Shown piece after piece: positions 36,072 through 43,382 of a DNA stretch of 64,000 nucleotides (position 1 is the first letter of the stretch; every line of letters starts with the position of its first letter). The notes beneath the pieces are model-generated. The model did no database searches. It had not been told where the DNA came from and worked only from the letters and a program-made list of their open reading frames with translations. The position numbers were made by a program, and so were the translations under genes. Origin of the DNA: Indibacter alkaliphilus LW1 (GTDB lineage: Bacteria; Bacteroidota; Bacteroidia; Cytophagales; Cyclobacteriaceae); NCBI RefSeq assembly GCF_000295935.2, contig NZ_ALWO02000011.1, forward strand, positions 1 to 64,000, in the 5' to 3' direction.

Positions 36072-36683
36072 CTAATGTTGTAGATTCTCGAATACTTCGG
36101 TCAGATCAAGTTCAAAACCAGCTACAGCATTGGACTTTACTATGTCGCCTATGGTAAACAGTCTTGAAGCTATATACTTTTCCTTGACCAAGGTGTAGAT
36201 CAACAAAGTACATTCATTGGGATGAATTACCCAGTATTCTTTCACGCCTGATTCTTCGTACACTTCATATTTATTTTGGAGTTCTTTTTTGTTGTTTCCT
36301 GGGGATAGGATCTCTACGACTAGGTCGGGTGCGCCGATACATCCTAGTTCATCTAATTTATCAGGATCACATACCACGCAGATATCCGGCTGAACAACCG
36401 TATCAATGTCCTCGTGTTTTTTTGACTTCCCAGGGAGCCTTACATCGAAAGGAGCAGCATAAATTTTACAAGGTTGCCTTTCCAGAAAGTTGTAAAGCAT
36501 ATTAAAAATTTTCCCAGAAACATCTTGATGAATTCTTCTAGGAGCTGCTGCCTGTTTGAAAACCTTACCTTTGATCAACTCGACCATTTCTTCCATCTGC
36601 CAAGTCAGGTAATCCGCATAAGTGTAACTACCGTATGCTGAAGTTGGCTCTTCAACTTTGTTTTTCAGCTCTTGCTTTTCCAT
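36072..36683 (-). CDS. Uma2-family (DUF820) PD-(D/E)XK endonuclease-like protein
   Basis: 203 residues. The core follows the Uma2/restriction-endonuclease-like fold: EEMVELIKGKVFKQAAAPRRIHQ, DTVVQPDICVVCDPDKLDELG, APDLVVEILSPGNNKKELQNK (Asp and Glu plus Lys give the PD-ExK site), then YEESGVKEYWVIHPNECTLL. Uma2 genes are often present in many copies and of unknown biological role. It is convergent with the amidohydrolase gene. A repeated family and no neighbour suggests neither defence nor repair here. Confidence 0.88.
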   Translation of the reverse strand: MEKQELKNKVEEPTSAYGSYTYADYLTWQMEEMVELIKGKVFKQAAAPRRIHQDVSGKIFNMLYNFLERQPCKIYAAPFDVRLPGKSKKHEDIDTVVQPDICVVCDPDKLDELGCIGAPDLVVEILSPGNNKKELQNKYEVYEESGVKEYWVIHPNECTLLIYTLVKEKYIASRLFTIGDIVKSNAVAGFELDLTEVFENLQH

Positions 36684-36901
36684 AAGGATAAATTTACTGA
36701 TTATAAGGGAGAAAGGAAATTTGGAATTTAAGGTGGATTAGAATCTTAAGTAAGGCTTCATACTGTAAAGACGATGATTTTGATAAAAATGTAACAGATG
36801 ATCTTTTTCTAATATAAAATACACAGGTCCTAACTTTTTGTTCTATAATAATGCTTGGACAAAGGATATGGAATGTAGAATTGATAATTTAAAACACTGC
36901 T

Positions 36902-37801
36902 ATGCTACGTTTGTTATCAAAGTTGAAACGTTCTTTAATTAAATCCATGAAATTTCACTCCGGTTATCTTGCTTACACCATGCTTTTGTTGATATCTTTT
37001 TCTTGTTCTCTAAAACGGGTTCAGCGGAGTAAAGAAATCACCTATATGGAAAAGGGACTTTTAGAGAATCTTCCTGAAAAACAATTGAATGTCTTTGCTC
37101 CCAAAAAGGCAGATGGCAAGCAGCCAGTTATGCTCTTTATCCATGGCGGCAGTTGGCAATCAGGGAATAAAGATATCTACAACTTTCTTGGAGCAAGATT
37201 GGCAAGGAAGGGCATCTTAGCAGTCATCATTGATTATCCACTCAGTCCCGACTATCAAGTTCATGACATGGCAAAGACATCTGCGCAGGCTGTTAAATGG
37301 ACTGAGGAAAACATCAATACTTATGGAGGTGATCCTGAAAGGATATTCGTCTCGGGACATTCTGCGGGTGGGCATTTGGCAAGTTTGATTTCTGTTCGGA
37401 ATGAATATTTTGACACCTTGGGCGTGGAAAATCCCATCGTGGGAACAATTCTCATAGATGCGGCGGGTCTGGATATGCATTGGTTTTTGAAAGAAATGAA
37501 TTATGAGCCAGGGACAAAATATCTCCGTGCATTTACAGATGACTCACTGGTATGGAAAGATACCTCTCCGATCTACTACTTAGATGAAAATGATCCCCCT
37601 ATGTTGATCATGATGGGCGGAAGAACGCTTCCCGGGATAGAAAAGACAACGGAAAGGTTTTTGGAAGAATATAAAAAATTAGAACCTGAGCCCAATTTTC
37701 ACCTACAAAAAAGGAAGAAACACATACCGATGATTGCCCAGTTTTTCTACACGCCAAATAGAGTATATAAGTGGATCGAGGAATTTATGGAGGTTAAGTG
37801 A
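36902..37801 (+). CDS. Alpha/beta hydrolase, probable carboxylesterase
   Basis: 299 residues. Residues after the signal (MLLLISFSCS, likely a lipobox with Cys near residue 35) suggest a lipoprotein; the ATG at 36947 would give a shorter, more typical signal. Catalytic features of the esterase/lipase family: oxyanion-hole MLFIHGGSWQSG, nucleophile elbow VSGHSAGGHLAS, Asp in DENDPPMLIM and His near the C-terminus (KKRKKHIPMI). These carry the HGG and GHSAGGH signatures of the carbohydrate-esterase/arylesterase branch. Extracytoplasmic location fits deacetylation of glycans or small esters; substrate not known. Confidence 0.85.
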   Translation: MLRLLSKLKRSLIKSMKFHSGYLAYTMLLLISFSCSLKRVQRSKEITYMEKGLLENLPEKQLNVFAPKKADGKQPVMLFIHGGSWQSGNKDIYNFLGARLARKGILAVIIDYPLSPDYQVHDMAKTSAQAVKWTEENINTYGGDPERIFVSGHSAGGHLASLISVRNEYFDTLGVENPIVGTILIDAAGLDMHWFLKEMNYEPGTKYLRAFTDDSLVWKDTSPIYYLDENDPPMLIMMGGRTLPGIEKTTERFLEEYKKLEPEPNFHLQKRKKHIPMIAQFFYTPNRVYKWIEEFMEVK

Positions 37802-37810
37802 TGAGTTAAA

Positions 37811-37912
37811 AGTTGTAAGTATGATTACAACATTTTGATATTTTTGATTAAGTTGTAAGTATGTTTATAATAAGTTGTATATTTGTATATTCTTGTAATC
37901 ATAATTACATAT
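37811..37912. repeat. AT-rich direct and inverted repeats upstream of an ATPase gene
   Basis: AGTTGTAAGTATG occurs at 37811-37823 and again at 37851-37863, exactly 40 bases apart. TTGTAA-N6-TTACAA is a palindrome at 37813-37830. ATGATTACAA at 37821-37830 is repeated as its reverse complement TTGTAATCAT at 37893-37902. TGTAAT-CATA-ATTACA lies at 37894-37909, ending four bases before the start codon. This looks like a cluster of binding sites for one dimeric regulator, possibly the product of the gene that follows; that is inference. Confidence 0.5.
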
Positions 37913-39121
37913 ATGTTCCAGATACCCAAAAATTTAAATACCCGTCAGGATTACCTGGATAAGATTAAACCCTTTATTGGAAAAGGTTTGGTGAAAGTTT
38001 TGACCGGACAGAGAAGGGTCGGGAAAAGTTATTTGTTGTATCAGCTAATTCAGGAACTTCAAGATAAAGACATCAATACCCCGGTAATTTACATCAACAA
38101 AGAAGACCTTGATTTTGCGTGGATGAAAGAAGCCAAAGACCTGCACCAGTATGTCAGGGACAAAAAAGTGTCTGGTAGGATGAATTATGTATTTATTGAT
38201 GAAATACAGGATATTGTAGATTTTGGGGATGCATTAAGGTCATTGCTCTTGGATGAAGAACTCGATATCTATTGTACCGGAAGTAATGCCAATTTGCTTT
38301 CTGGTGATATCGCTGGGAACCTTAGCGGAAGGTATATAGAAATTACAGTTTACAGCCTTTCCTACCTCGAATTTTTGGAATTTCATCAATTGGAGGACAG
38401 GTCTGAAAACCTTGAAAAATATTTGAAATATGGAGGATTGCCATATTTAAAGCATTTGGAACTGAAAGATCACATTGTCTTCGAGTATTTAAAAAACATT
38501 TATGGAACAATTGTATACCGCGATATCATCAACAGGTATAGAGTAAGGAATACGACATTTCTTGAGCAGCTTGTCTTTTTTTTGGCAAGCAATACAGGAA
38601 GCCTGTTTTCAGCGAAGAAAATTTCTGATTTTTTAAAATCCCAAAAAATAAATATGGCACACAATCAGGTACAAACATACACCGAGTATTTGTGCAATGC
38701 GTTTTTGATCCACAAAGTACCACGGTTTGACATAGTGGGAAAGCGTTTGTTTGAGATAGGTGACAAGTATTACTTCGAAAATCTCGGAATCCGACACGGA
38801 ATTTGGGGCTACCGACCTGAAGACAGAGGCAAGATTCTGGAAAATGTGGTGTACAATCATTTACTCTTCAAAGGATATAAAGTCAAAGTTGGTGTATTGG
38901 GAAATGAGGAGATTGATTTTGTTTGTCAAAAAGATGGAGAAACCACCTACTATCAGGTTGCGCTAACCCTGAACGAAACCAAAACGATGGAAAGGGAATT
39001 TGGCAATCTTCAAAAAATCAACGACAACTACCCAAAAACCGTCATCACCATGGACAAGTTTGATGGGAATACTTTTGATGGGATTCAGCAGATGGATTTG
39101 AGGAGTTTCTTGAAGGGTTGA
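37913..39121 (+). CDS. AAA-type ATPase with DUF4143 C-terminal domain
   Basis: 402 residues from the ATG at 37913; an earlier in-frame ATG at 37883 is less likely since it runs through the palindrome. Walker A LTGQRRVGKSYLLYQ, Walker B YVFIDEIQDIVDFGD, sensor-like CTGSNANLLSG, then the DUF4143 domain (about 190-400; LEYLKNIYGTIVYRDIINRYR, YYFENLGIRHG, EEIDFVCQKDGETTYYQV). Such ATP-binding proteins occur in many copies in bacteria, often in variable regions, and their biological task is not established. The AT-rich repeats directly upstream suggest autoregulation. A deleted relative lies at 43189-43347. Confidence 0.86.
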   Translation: MFQIPKNLNTRQDYLDKIKPFIGKGLVKVLTGQRRVGKSYLLYQLIQELQDKDINTPVIYINKEDLDFAWMKEAKDLHQYVRDKKVSGRMNYVFIDEIQDIVDFGDALRSLLLDEELDIYCTGSNANLLSGDIAGNLSGRYIEITVYSLSYLEFLEFHQLEDRSENLEKYLKYGGLPYLKHLELKDHIVFEYLKNIYGTIVYRDIINRYRVRNTTFLEQLVFFLASNTGSLFSAKKISDFLKSQKINMAHNQVQTYTEYLCNAFLIHKVPRFDIVGKRLFEIGDKYYFENLGIRHGIWGYRPEDRGKILENVVYNHLLFKGYKVKVGVLGNEEIDFVCQKDGETTYYQVALTLNETKTMEREFGNLQKINDNYPKTVITMDKFDGNTFDGIQQMDLRSFLKG

Positions 39122-39127
39122 CAGACT

Positions 39128-39231
39128 GGTTCAAGTCTTCAGACTTGGACCAAAAACATCACAGTCTTTAGACTGTGAAAAAGCAGTCTGAAGACTGCAA
39201 CTATACTAGTCCAAGACAAAGTCTTGAACTA
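39128..39231. repeat. Left REP-like palindrome cluster of the RAYT element
   Basis: Four hairpins in about 100 bases: 39128-39151 (10-bp arms, one G-T pair; outer arm GGTTCAAGTC), 39160-39177 (CACAGTC-TTTA-GACTGTG), 39183-39198 (GCAGTC-TGAA-GACTGC) and 39208-39230 (imperfect, around AAA). All share the core AGTC...GACT. The first is the exact reverse complement of the last hairpin in the right cluster. Confidence 0.85.
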
Positions 39232-39786
39232 CTACTCCACCAAAATCACATCCATCAGCCTATCCGTCAAGCCTGCATAATTTGCAGCACTGCTGTACAG
39301 ATATTCTTCAGACGAAAGTACGATTCCCGCTTCGACTGGATTATAGTGGATATAGTTTAGACACCTTAGTAGCTTATTATTAGTGTTCAGTTCTATAGGA
39401 TGACTGTGTTGCTGCCATACTTGAAAACTTTTATTGTTGGGGTTGAATTTACCTGCTTTACTAAAATGCCAGAGCAAAAAATCTTTTCTGCTTTCCTGGG
39501 AATTCATTTGGATTTCTTCGATGATTTTTACTGAAGTGAATTTCTTGACATCTCTGATAATCCCTTCCAAGGGCTGCTCGCAATTTCTACCTATTATAAA
39601 GTGCGCATGGGAAGACATAATGCAAAAAGCACATAGATCTAAACCTTTGTTCTGCTGACAGTAACGAAATGAATCCATTAAAATGTATCTGTAAACCCGT
39701 CTTGTGAATAAATCTATCCATTCAACGATAGTAAAAGTCACAAAGTAAAGTTTTTCCTGATCTCTGATTTTGTATTTTCTGCTCAT
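39232..39786 (-). CDS. REP-associated tyrosine transposase (RAYT, TnpA_REP)
   Basis: 184 residues, a Y1 HUH single-strand transposase of the IS200-like superfamily. The HUH metal site is SSHAHFIIG; the conserved Asn-Pro block with the catalytic-region Tyr is CLNYIHYNPVEAGIV. The N-terminus RDQEKLYFVTFTIVEW is typical. RAYTs are domesticated transposases that move or maintain REP hairpins; they are single copy and vertically inherited. Here the gene sits between two clusters of palindromes with a shared core sequence, which supports a complete, probably functional REP-RAYT unit. No second ORF of a composite element is present. Confidence 0.9.
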   Translation of the reverse strand: MSRKYKIRDQEKLYFVTFTIVEWIDLFTRRVYRYILMDSFRYCQQNKGLDLCAFCIMSSHAHFIIGRNCEQPLEGIIRDVKKFTSVKIIEEIQMNSQESRKDFLLWHFSKAGKFNPNNKSFQVWQQHSHPIELNTNNKLLRCLNYIHYNPVEAGIVLSSEEYLYSSAANYAGLTDRLMDVILVE

Positions 39787-39865
39787 GGATAAAAGTTTTG
39801 ATTGAAAAATGTAAATTAATTTAGTTCACAATTGTTGTTTCTTCAATAGTGCTTGTTGATTTTTT

Positions 39866-39968
39866 GGTTCAAGACTTAGTCTAGGACCAACTTTACGACA
39901 GTCTTCAGACTGTCCCTGTGCAGTCTGAAGACTGCAATATTCACGGTCCAAGTCTGAAGACTTGAACC
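39866..39968. repeat. Right REP-like palindrome cluster of the RAYT element
   Basis: Hairpins at 39866-39888 (imperfect; GGTTCAAGAC arm), 39897-39914 (GACAGTC-TTCA-GACTGTC), 39920-39935 (GCAGTC-TGAA-GACTGC, identical to 39183-39198) and 39945-39968 (reverse complement of 39128-39151, arm GACTTGAACC). The cluster fills the gap between the RAYT start and the dnaE stop. Confidence 0.85.
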
Positions 39969-39975
39969 ATCCCCC

Positions 39976-42924
39976 CTAGTCTGCCGCATTCCAATACGCC
40001 ATCCTTTCGCAACGCTCCACCTCAATGCTATAAAAATCAAATTCCTGCGTCACCTTGCCTCGAATTAGGTAGATGCCACGGCCCTTAAAGGGGTATTTTT
40101 TGACCACAGGAGGGAAATGTACGGTGTCTATCCAGTCTCCCTCCCGGTCGACAAAGGTACCGAAGTTCATCACATCTCCCTTTACCGTACGGGTGTATTT
40201 GATCGTGACGAGATAACCGATAATCTGTACTTGTTTGCCCAAGTACTGTTTCAAATCCCTAGCTTTGATACTAGGCACAGTCTGATCCTTGACCAGGTGA
40301 AAAGGAGAGTCTAAAGGAAACTCCAGGATATCGATCTGATCTACGACCTCTTGCCTCAGATCAGCCTCCTCAAGCTCAGGGACCTGCAATTCCCGAAATC
40401 CGGCCTGTCGGAAGAGCTCGTTGCCTGTAGCTACCGACTTGCGCTTGTTCAGGATAAAGTGCGCCTCCCAAAGCAATTCCTGCTTGCTCTTGCCTGTAAA
40501 GCGAAAACAACCAATACGGATCAGAATCAGGACTTGCTCCAAGCTGATGTCTACTCTAGCGATAAAGTCTGACAAGCCCGCAAACAAACCATTGGTTCTC
40601 CGCTCGCTGAGTATTTTTTCAATGCTGGCTTTTTCCAGATATTTCAGATGAACAAAACCAAGGTATACAGTCTTCCCCTTGATATTCGTCAGATGATCGC
40701 TCTCATTGATGTGCGGAGCCTGGATATCTGCCCCGTTCATGCGGAGTTCGTGGATGTAGAATTCCGTATGGTAAAATCCCCCGAAGTTATTGATCACCCC
40801 CACCATAAACTCCAGCGGGAAGTAGGCTTTCAGGTACAGACTCTGATAACTCTCCACTGCAAAGGATGCCGAATGCCCCTTGGCAAAAGAATAGCCCGCA
40901 AAACTCTCAATCTGATACCAGACTTCTTTGGTGATTTTCGGGTCTCTTCCCAATTTTTCACAATTCAGAAAAAACTGATCTTTTACCCGCTGGAATTCAT
41001 CTTTGGAGCGGGACTTCCCGCTCATGCCCCGTCGCAGAATATCCGCTTCCGATAAGCTGAGTTGGGCAAAGTAATGCGCCACCTTAATCACGTCCTCCTG
41101 ATAGACCATGATGCCATAGGTCTCGGGCATGATGTCCATCATCACGGGATGGGCTTGCTTGCGCCGCTCTTCATTCACATGTCTCAGGATGTATTCCCGC
41201 ATCATTCCTGAGCGGGCCACTCCAGGACGGATGATAGAGCTAGCGGCAACAAGCTCAAGATACTCGTCCGCTTTCATCTTGGCCAGCAGCATGCGCATGG
41301 CTGGAGACTCTACGTAAAAGGCCCCAATGGTGTGTCCTGTTCGGAGCAGTTCCTTGATTTTGGGATCTTTCTTGAATTGCTCTACCTGTCGGATATCCAC
41401 TTGTACCCCTTGATTCTGATAGATGATCTCTAAGCTGCTTTTGATGTGGCCAAGTCCACGTTGGGATAAAATATCAAACTTATGCAGCCCGATATCCTCC
41501 GCCGTATGCATATCAATATGTGCCAGCGGAAATCCCTTCGGAGGCATTTCAGTGGCAGTGTAGTAGTGAATAGGTTTGTGGGAAATCAGTATCCCACAGG
41601 CATGAATGGTCAGGTGTGAGGGCATCCCGTGCAGCACCTGGCTGTACTTCAGAATCAGCTTCCCGTATTGGTCGGGAATATGATTGGGCTTGTCGGCATG
41701 GTAGATCAGCGATTCGATCTCAGTTTTGGGTAAGCCAAATACTTTTCCCAATTCCCGCAACATGGAATTGGCCTGGAAGGTGCTGTAAGAGCCGAGCAGG
41801 GCGACGTGCTCTTGTCCTTCCTTGTTGTACTTTTCGAAAATATACTTGACCACTTCATCCCGATCTGTCCAGCTGAAGTCGATATCGAAGTCTGGCGGAT
41901 TTTCCCGATACAGGTTGATAAAGCGCTCAAAATACAAATCCAGCTCAATGGGGTCCACGTCCGTGATGCCCAGGCAGTAAGCCACGATGCTATTGGCACC
42001 ACTGCCACGGCCTACATGGTAGTAATTCCGTTGCTGGGCAAAGCTGACGATATCATAGTTGATCAGAAAGTAGGAGACAAAGCCCTTCTGTTGGATAAGC
42101 TCCAGTTCCTTTTCCAGCCTTGTGCTGATTTTCTGCGTAAGATCTGGATAGCGATTGATGGCACCTTTGAAAGTTTCCTGTCTCAGGTAGTCAAAATCCT
42201 CCCAGTCTGAGCCTAAGATGTCCCGCTTGTTTTTGACTGCCTGGAAGTAGAAGGAAAACTGGCAAGCTTCCAGCAGACGCTGTGAATTGTACAAGAGATA
42301 GCTATGACCTTCGCAGCGCGCTACCATATCCGCATAAGAATAGAGCTGATCACTGATGTCACCTTGCTCCTCAAGTTCAAGCTTGCTGAGTAGCGTATTT
42401 TTATCCACAGCCCGCAAGAGGCGATGGGCATTGAAACCTATCTTGGAAGAGAAGCTGACAGGTTGTAGCAGTACCAGCTTGTCCTTGTGCCGATACCAGG
42501 GAGATTTGGCCAGACGGTTGAGTTGATAGGGGTGGATACCGATAAATTCATTTTCCCGTAAGGGGAATACTTTTTCCCTAAATGGATACACGACAAAGCT
42601 ATGTTGAAAAGTAGGAGCTTGAGTGTCAAATTCCAGCCCTTTGGTCCGTCTATGGGAAAGGTGGCGGTTGAGTTCGTAGAAGCCTTCCTGATTTTTGGCC
42701 AGCCCTATGTATTGCTGTCGCACACCGTTACGGAAATCTATCCCGATGACCGGGTGAATGCCATTCTTCTGTGCTTCACGGATAAACGGGAACACCCCGG
42801 CCACGGAGTTGATATCTGTCAAGGCCAGCGCATCCAGTTTTTTGCTTTTGGCCTCGGAGACCAGTTCTTCGATCGAGAGCGTTCCGTATTTGAAACTGTA
42901 GTAAGAGTGGCAATTGATAAACAT
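39976..42924 (-). CDS. Error-prone type DNA polymerase III alpha subunit (DnaE2-like)
   Basis: 982 residues, about 200 or more shorter than replicative DnaE of the phylum. Domains: PHP (about 1-200), catalytic palm with PPDFDIDFSW (two of three catalytic Asp), the GRGSGANSIVAYCLG fingers motif, tandem HhH (about 780-850) and a C-terminal OB-fold (about 895-970; IIGYLVTIKYTRTVKGD). The PHP site is degraded: NCHSYYS in place of HTHYS, and TDIN in place of TDHG. Such shorter alpha subunits typically belong to SOS-inducible mutagenesis cassettes with a Y-family polymerase, but none is adjacent here. A 12-bp-arm palindrome upstream is a plausible operator. The start has no clear RBS; 29 in-frame codons without an ATG precede it. 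Confidence 0.92.
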   Translation of the reverse strand: MFINCHSYYSFKYGTLSIEELVSEAKSKKLDALALTDINSVAGVFPFIREAQKNGIHPVIGIDFRNGVRQQYIGLAKNQEGFYELNRHLSHRRTKGLEFDTQAPTFQHSFVVYPFREKVFPLRENEFIGIHPYQLNRLAKSPWYRHKDKLVLLQPVSFSSKIGFNAHRLLRAVDKNTLLSKLELEEQGDISDQLYSYADMVARCEGHSYLLYNSQRLLEACQFSFYFQAVKNKRDILGSDWEDFDYLRQETFKGAINRYPDLTQKISTRLEKELELIQQKGFVSYFLINYDIVSFAQQRNYYHVGRGSGANSIVAYCLGITDVDPIELDLYFERFINLYRENPPDFDIDFSWTDRDEVVKYIFEKYNKEGQEHVALLGSYSTFQANSMLRELGKVFGLPKTEIESLIYHADKPNHIPDQYGKLILKYSQVLHGMPSHLTIHACGILISHKPIHYYTATEMPPKGFPLAHIDMHTAEDIGLHKFDILSQRGLGHIKSSLEIIYQNQGVQVDIRQVEQFKKDPKIKELLRTGHTIGAFYVESPAMRMLLAKMKADEYLELVAASSIIRPGVARSGMMREYILRHVNEERRKQAHPVMMDIMPETYGIMVYQEDVIKVAHYFAQLSLSEADILRRGMSGKSRSKDEFQRVKDQFFLNCEKLGRDPKITKEVWYQIESFAGYSFAKGHSASFAVESYQSLYLKAYFPLEFMVGVINNFGGFYHTEFYIHELRMNGADIQAPHINESDHLTNIKGKTVYLGFVHLKYLEKASIEKILSERRTNGLFAGLSDFIARVDISLEQVLILIRIGCFRFTGKSKQELLWEAHFILNKRKSVATGNELFRQAGFRELQVPELEEADLRQEVVDQIDILEFPLDSPFHLVKDQTVPSIKARDLKQYLGKQVQIIGYLVTIKYTRTVKGDVMNFGTFVDREGDWIDTVHFPPVVKKYPFKGRGIYLIRGKVTQEFDFYSIEVERCERMAYWNAAD

Positions 42925-43013
42925 ATACTTGGTAAAATATGCCTCCCCTTGGTCAGGGAAATGATTGGATAGATACTGCGTGATGTAAGCGAAGCGATAG
43001 ATCTTGGTTTTTT

Positions 43014-43040
43014 ATAAATGTTAATTTCATTAACATTTAT
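43014..43040. promoter_or_regulatory. Operator-like palindrome upstream of dnaE
   Basis: Perfect arms ATAAATGTTAAT (43014-43025) and ATTAACATTTAT (43029-43040) around TTC. It lies 90 bases upstream of the dnaE ATG and contains the first in-frame stop codon before it. Its size and symmetry fit the binding site of a dimeric repressor such as a LexA-like protein; no assigned regulator exists, so this is inference. Confidence 0.5.
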
Positions 43041-43125
43041 GTGTTTATAATTTAAACAAAAAGGATTTCAAAAATCAATGGGAATCGAAAAAATCTTTTT
43101 GAGATCAGAAAAACCGAAAATAAAT

Positions 43126-43159
43126 ATGTAATTATTCGATTGTAATCGAATAATTACAT
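43126..43159. repeat. AT-rich palindrome with 15-bp arms
   Basis: Arms ATGTAATTATTCGAT (43126-43140) and ATCGAATAATTACAT (43145-43159) around TGTA. The right side, TTGTAATC...AATTACATG, closely resembles the palindrome ending four bases before the ATG of the DUF4143 gene at 37913. It probably was the promoter-proximal operator of the gene whose C-terminus remains at 43189-43347. Confidence 0.6.
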
Positions 43160-43188
43160 GTTTCTGTATGAAATTAGATTGATTATGA

Positions 43189-43347
43189 TCAAGAGAGTTG
43201 TGGCAGAAAGGGGGAACAATCGATGCTTTTGAAGCCAAATGGAACCCCAAAAGGAGGGCTTCACTTCCCAAGAGTTTCTTAGAAGCATATCCCGGTACAG
43301 TGCACCAAGTCATCAGTACGGAAAACTACATGAACTTTCTTTTGTGA
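43189..43347 (+). pseudogene. C-terminal relic of a DUF4143-type ATPase
   Basis: A 52-codon open stretch after a stop codon, ending in TGA. It translates to a typical DUF4143 tail: FEAKWNPKRRASLPKSF, then LEAYPG and TENYMNFLL. The stretch has no start codon of its own. Upstream, an ATG at 43158 in another frame follows the 43126-43159 palindrome. The gene appears to have lost nearly all of its coding region, including Walker A and B, in an internal deletion. The residual tail is well conserved, so the loss may be recent. Confidence 0.65.
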
Positions 43348-43370
43348 TTAACCAAAAGTACGTTTAGCTT

Positions 43371-43378
43371 TACTTTTG
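43371..43378 (+). promoter_or_regulatory. -7 element of mscS
   Basis: TACTTTTG matches TAnnTTTG exactly and ends only four bases before the mscS ATG, so transcription would begin at or inside the start codon (leaderless mRNA). No -33 element at the usual distance. Confidence 0.4.
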
Positions 43379-43382
43379 ACCT

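Larger units (their letters stand above)
39128..39968. mobile_element. REP-RAYT unit (REPtron-like)
   Basis: The unit comprises the left palindrome cluster, the RAYT gene and the right cluster. The outermost 24-base hairpins at 39128-39151 and 39945-39968 are exact reverse complements of each other and define its ends. No target-site duplication is obvious. It lies between a DUF4143 ATPase gene and a second-type dnaE, both minus-strand or variable genes, so it probably inserted without damage. Confidence 0.7.

Noticed and set aside
39128-39968. Regularly spaced palindromes as a CRISPR array
   Set aside because: Spacing and orientation vary, the units are hairpins with a shared core, and a RAYT gene lies between the clusters.
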